Source: Brienomyrus brachyistius (Eukaryota; Chordata; Actinopteri; Osteoglossiformes; Mormyridae). From it: DNA of 64,000 nt. The notes under the pieces are model-generated. The model saw only the letters and a list, made by a program, of their open reading frames with translations. It was not told the origin of the DNA and searched no databases. The position numbers and the translations under genes were made by a program. The DNA lies in the NCBI RefSeq assembly GCF_023856365.1, contig NC_064549.1:11363608-11427607 (forward strand), written 5' to 3'. Shown here piece by piece: positions 61,590 to 64,000 of this stretch; position 1 is the first letter of the stretch, and each line of letters opens with the position of its first letter.

Positions 61590-61930
61590 GTGAGGGGAGC
61601 TGGCCGAGACACGGGGGCGGGGTCTACGTCACAGCTTCCGTCTCACAGACAATGTGAGACTGCAGCACTCAAGTGTTGCCATTTTCCGGCTCTTTCTATC
61701 TCTCCGCAGTTTAATGCGAGAGAGACGGAAGCCGCCCCTCACCCCTTTGAACGGTGGGAGGGGGGAAGCTGCCATGTTTGTGGGTTTGCTGATGTGCGTG
61801 TGAACGTTCCTCTGGCCAGAACCGCCGTGAGAGGCGCCGAGCCCCAAAACTCTGCTGACGCTCCCCAGTGGCGATTGGAGACTCTTTCCAGTTGCTCTGC
61901 CTCGCTTCCTGCATGCTCCTGATGAACGGC
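61590..61930. other. GC-rich block, function unknown
   Basis: Locally raised GC with CpGs. It includes a pyrimidine-rich acceptor-like site (TCTTTCTATCTCTCCGCAG) at about 61691-61709 on the plus strand. The frame after it is short. It could be a further 5' UTR exon of the plus-strand transcript proposed at 49.4-49.7 kb, without further support. Confidence 0.25.
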
Positions 61931-62752
61931 GGTACGGTTAATCCTGCGCTATATTCTCTTTCTGGGCTGTTGCTTTTGTTTTTGAAAAACCCAAGAGCCA
62001 TCAGCTCTCAGAGCAGCGGACGCTTAGATCCTGTCTGTTGCAGTTTAGAAAGAAAAAAAGAGTAAGTCCCTTACATAAAAATAAATGGGTCTGAATTTTA
62101 GGAGAGAAACTTGTGAGATCCTGCTGCAGAGTGTGAACTCTGAGCTACAATGTACTGCAGCTTCCTGTTTGCCTCTGCATGAAGTGAAAGACTTCTGGCA
62201 GGTTTCGGCTGCGACCTTGCCACGAGACCTTGACCCCCCCCGCCCCCCCCCCCCATGCTGAAAGTTTCCCTGTGCCCCTCTGTTCCTCGTCAGGATCCCT
62301 GACAGGTGTTCATTTTATGTGCTACGTGCAACCTAATCCTTTATGTGATATCACTTGGCACCAGGAAGACGCTCATTTAAATTTTGTTGGCTAAATTAAG
62401 ACTAATGACTCTGCCCCAGTCGCTGTGATCCCTGGATTTTGCAAAAAGAAAATGGGGGGGGGGTAGTGAAGGATATACTTATTTATTTATTTATGTTTAT
62501 TAAATTTTTTTTGAGTGAGGTGGACACATAAGGTCACAGTGCGTCAGCGGTGCTAATTTGATGTTGCCAAGGCATCGTGGGTACGCCTTTCGAGGTGCGG
62601 AAGACAGATGGACGGACGACCCAGGTTGGAGTAGTTAGTCATCAGGACTGGTGGCCATGTGGGTTGAGTGTGTGATACACTAATTTTTTAACCTGCTTTT
62701 TTATTATTATTTATAGAGTAACTCTTGTTTTTTACTTTTTGTGTCGTCAGTG

Positions 62753-62818
62753 TCTCCGGTGATGTGCAGTGACTGTGAGACGCTGTCCGGTGATGTGCAG
62801 TGACTGTGAGACGCTGTC
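62753..62818. repeat. 31-bp tandem duplication
   Basis: CCGGTGATGTGCAGTGACTG, then TGAGACGCTGT, present twice in perfect tandem. Confidence 0.95.
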
Positions 62819-64000
62819 CTCGTAAGACACTCACTGTAGCAGGTTTGTCCTGCCCGCCCTAACTATGAAATGAGTACAGTTGATTGTGCATGGGGCAGCT
62901 GCTGACAAACAATAACTATTGCGCCCCCTAGGGGTTCTCAACCCCGGGATCATGTCTGGGTTAGCATACTGGATTTCACAGTCGTGCCAATTTTTCGCGT
63001 TCCCAGAAAGGATGCAGTGGAGTGGCACTCGCGAGGTATCCCAGCATGGTGCAGCACGCTGTCAGGTGTGCGCCGATGTTTTATTTATGTGTTTCACAAC
63101 CTCTTGATGGTCTTTGGTGCATCTTCCAGACTTTGCCTTGCTTGAGGGACATTGTACTTTCTCAGCAGTTGGCGACGCTGCCAAATAAGAGACCGATTTT
63201 TCTTTTAGTCTTCGTAAGCATTTCTGAGTCTCTTTAGTAATATATGTAAACCACATTCTATGTAAATGAAATTGTGATTCTGTCACACCACGTAAATTTG
63301 GATCAGTCTCTGGCAGCCGTGTAATAAGGGACTCCTTGATTTAAGAGGAATCGGGGGCAGTTGTAAATAATATTATTGTCCTGATCTGCTTTGGAACGAC
63401 TAATATATCTGTTTTCTTTTCTTGACACAGTATCCAATGAAAATGATTTGACTATTAATTACTGTCCAATCAGGTTGAAACCCCAGTCAATCAGCCTGTG
63501 GGGAAAAAAAAGGTTATCAGGTAAAAAAAAATAAAATTCAATTCTGTTGGATGACAGCTCAGCGGTAAAGTTGTAGAGGCGACGTTGGGGTGAAAATGTT
63601 CCTTCCCTTCTACTGAGGCCCAGATAAGCCCATGAGCAGACAGCTCTGGGGGGGGGGGGAGGGAGGTGGGGGATAATAAAAACGGAGAAGATCTTAGATG
63701 TCTGTCAGGCCACCGTGAAGGGTTTTGTCTTGCAGATCCAGTTCAAGGACGCTTGCAGGCAGCTCGACCCTTGCTGCGTCACTGACGTAGCTCAAGGTCA
63801 CGCGCGCTCGCCCTGTGACATTCAGTGACAACGGGGGGGGGGTGGGGTGGGGTGGGGGGGGGGGGATTGATATTCATCATCCTCCTGTGCATAGGGAAAG
63901 GAGCCTTAAACGCTCTCTCCTGCACCTCTGCCTTTTTGCCGATCCCGACTCGCTGTCTGCTCCAGCACGCTTTCGTCTTGCGGCCCTGATGATATTGTTG

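Larger units (their letters stand above)
49703..64000. other. non-coding stretch, possible long first intron
   Basis: No supported coding exon. Besides the elements listed there are G tracts at 60822-60836, 61497-61511, 63648-63659 and 63854-63865, and many short chance frames. If the plus-strand first exon at 49.4-49.7 kb is real, all of this is its first intron or upstream sequence. Confidence 0.45.

Noticed and set aside
22171..64000. nrip1 or usp25 coding sequence
   Set aside because: Looked for because of human synteny. No frame of adequate length or recognisable peptide is present.

Overview
The window looks like nuclear DNA of a ray-finned fish. It has spliced vertebrate genes, tRNA-derived SINEs of the kind common in teleosts, a Tc1/mariner remnant, several short hAT-type inverted-repeat elements, and many microsatellites and poly-G tracts. 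The species cannot be told from the sequence.

One protein-coding gene is well supported. It lies on the minus strand in roughly the first 22 kb and is samsn1 (HACS1/SLY2), an adaptor with an SH3 and a SAM domain from the SLY/SASH family. Seven downstream exons (861-4708) encode a protein of about 308 residues that follows human SAMSN1: a short basic N-terminus starting MLQRK, the RSTSFGKF motif, a basic stretch, an acidic and Ser-rich linker, SH3, a basic NLS-like segment, and SAM. Upstream on the same strand I could assemble eight further exons (6823-21924). Their splice phases close without a stop, and they join the core at its second exon, giving a predicted long form of about 601 residues. 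Short exons of 35, 36, 50 and 58 nt are part of this chain. A TATA-like box next to a GC-rich block near 22.0 kb is a candidate promoter for the long form. The short form would start from its own promoter near 4.7-5.1 kb.

Introns and flanks hold repeats. A 38-bp minisatellite has grown inside a hAT-like MITE just upstream of long-form exon 2 (12.47-13.0 kb). Two copies of one hairpin MITE family lie at 6.2 and 15.2 kb, the second with an 8-bp near-perfect target duplication. There is also a deleted Tc1 element (17.2-17.7 kb), a full SINE with a perfect 12-bp target duplication (24.2-24.6 kb) and several degraded SINEs.

From about 22.2 kb to the end I see no supported coding exon. This roughly 42-kb stretch contains CpG-rich blocks (31.9-32.4, 43.3-43.6, 49.3-49.7 and 61.6-61.9 kb). 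The 49.4-49.7 kb block looks like a plus-strand promoter with a non-coding first exon ending at a strong splice donor. The stretch also holds a perfect palindromic estrogen-response-element sequence (36.27 kb), a cluster of DR1-like nuclear-receptor motifs (47.9-48.0 kb) and spaced homeodomain-type TAATTA motifs (42.26-42.31 kb). It may be the regulatory desert of the next gene. In human, SAMSN1 is followed by NRIP1, whose coding sequence is in one exon, but no nrip1 coding sequence is visible here and the link is inference.
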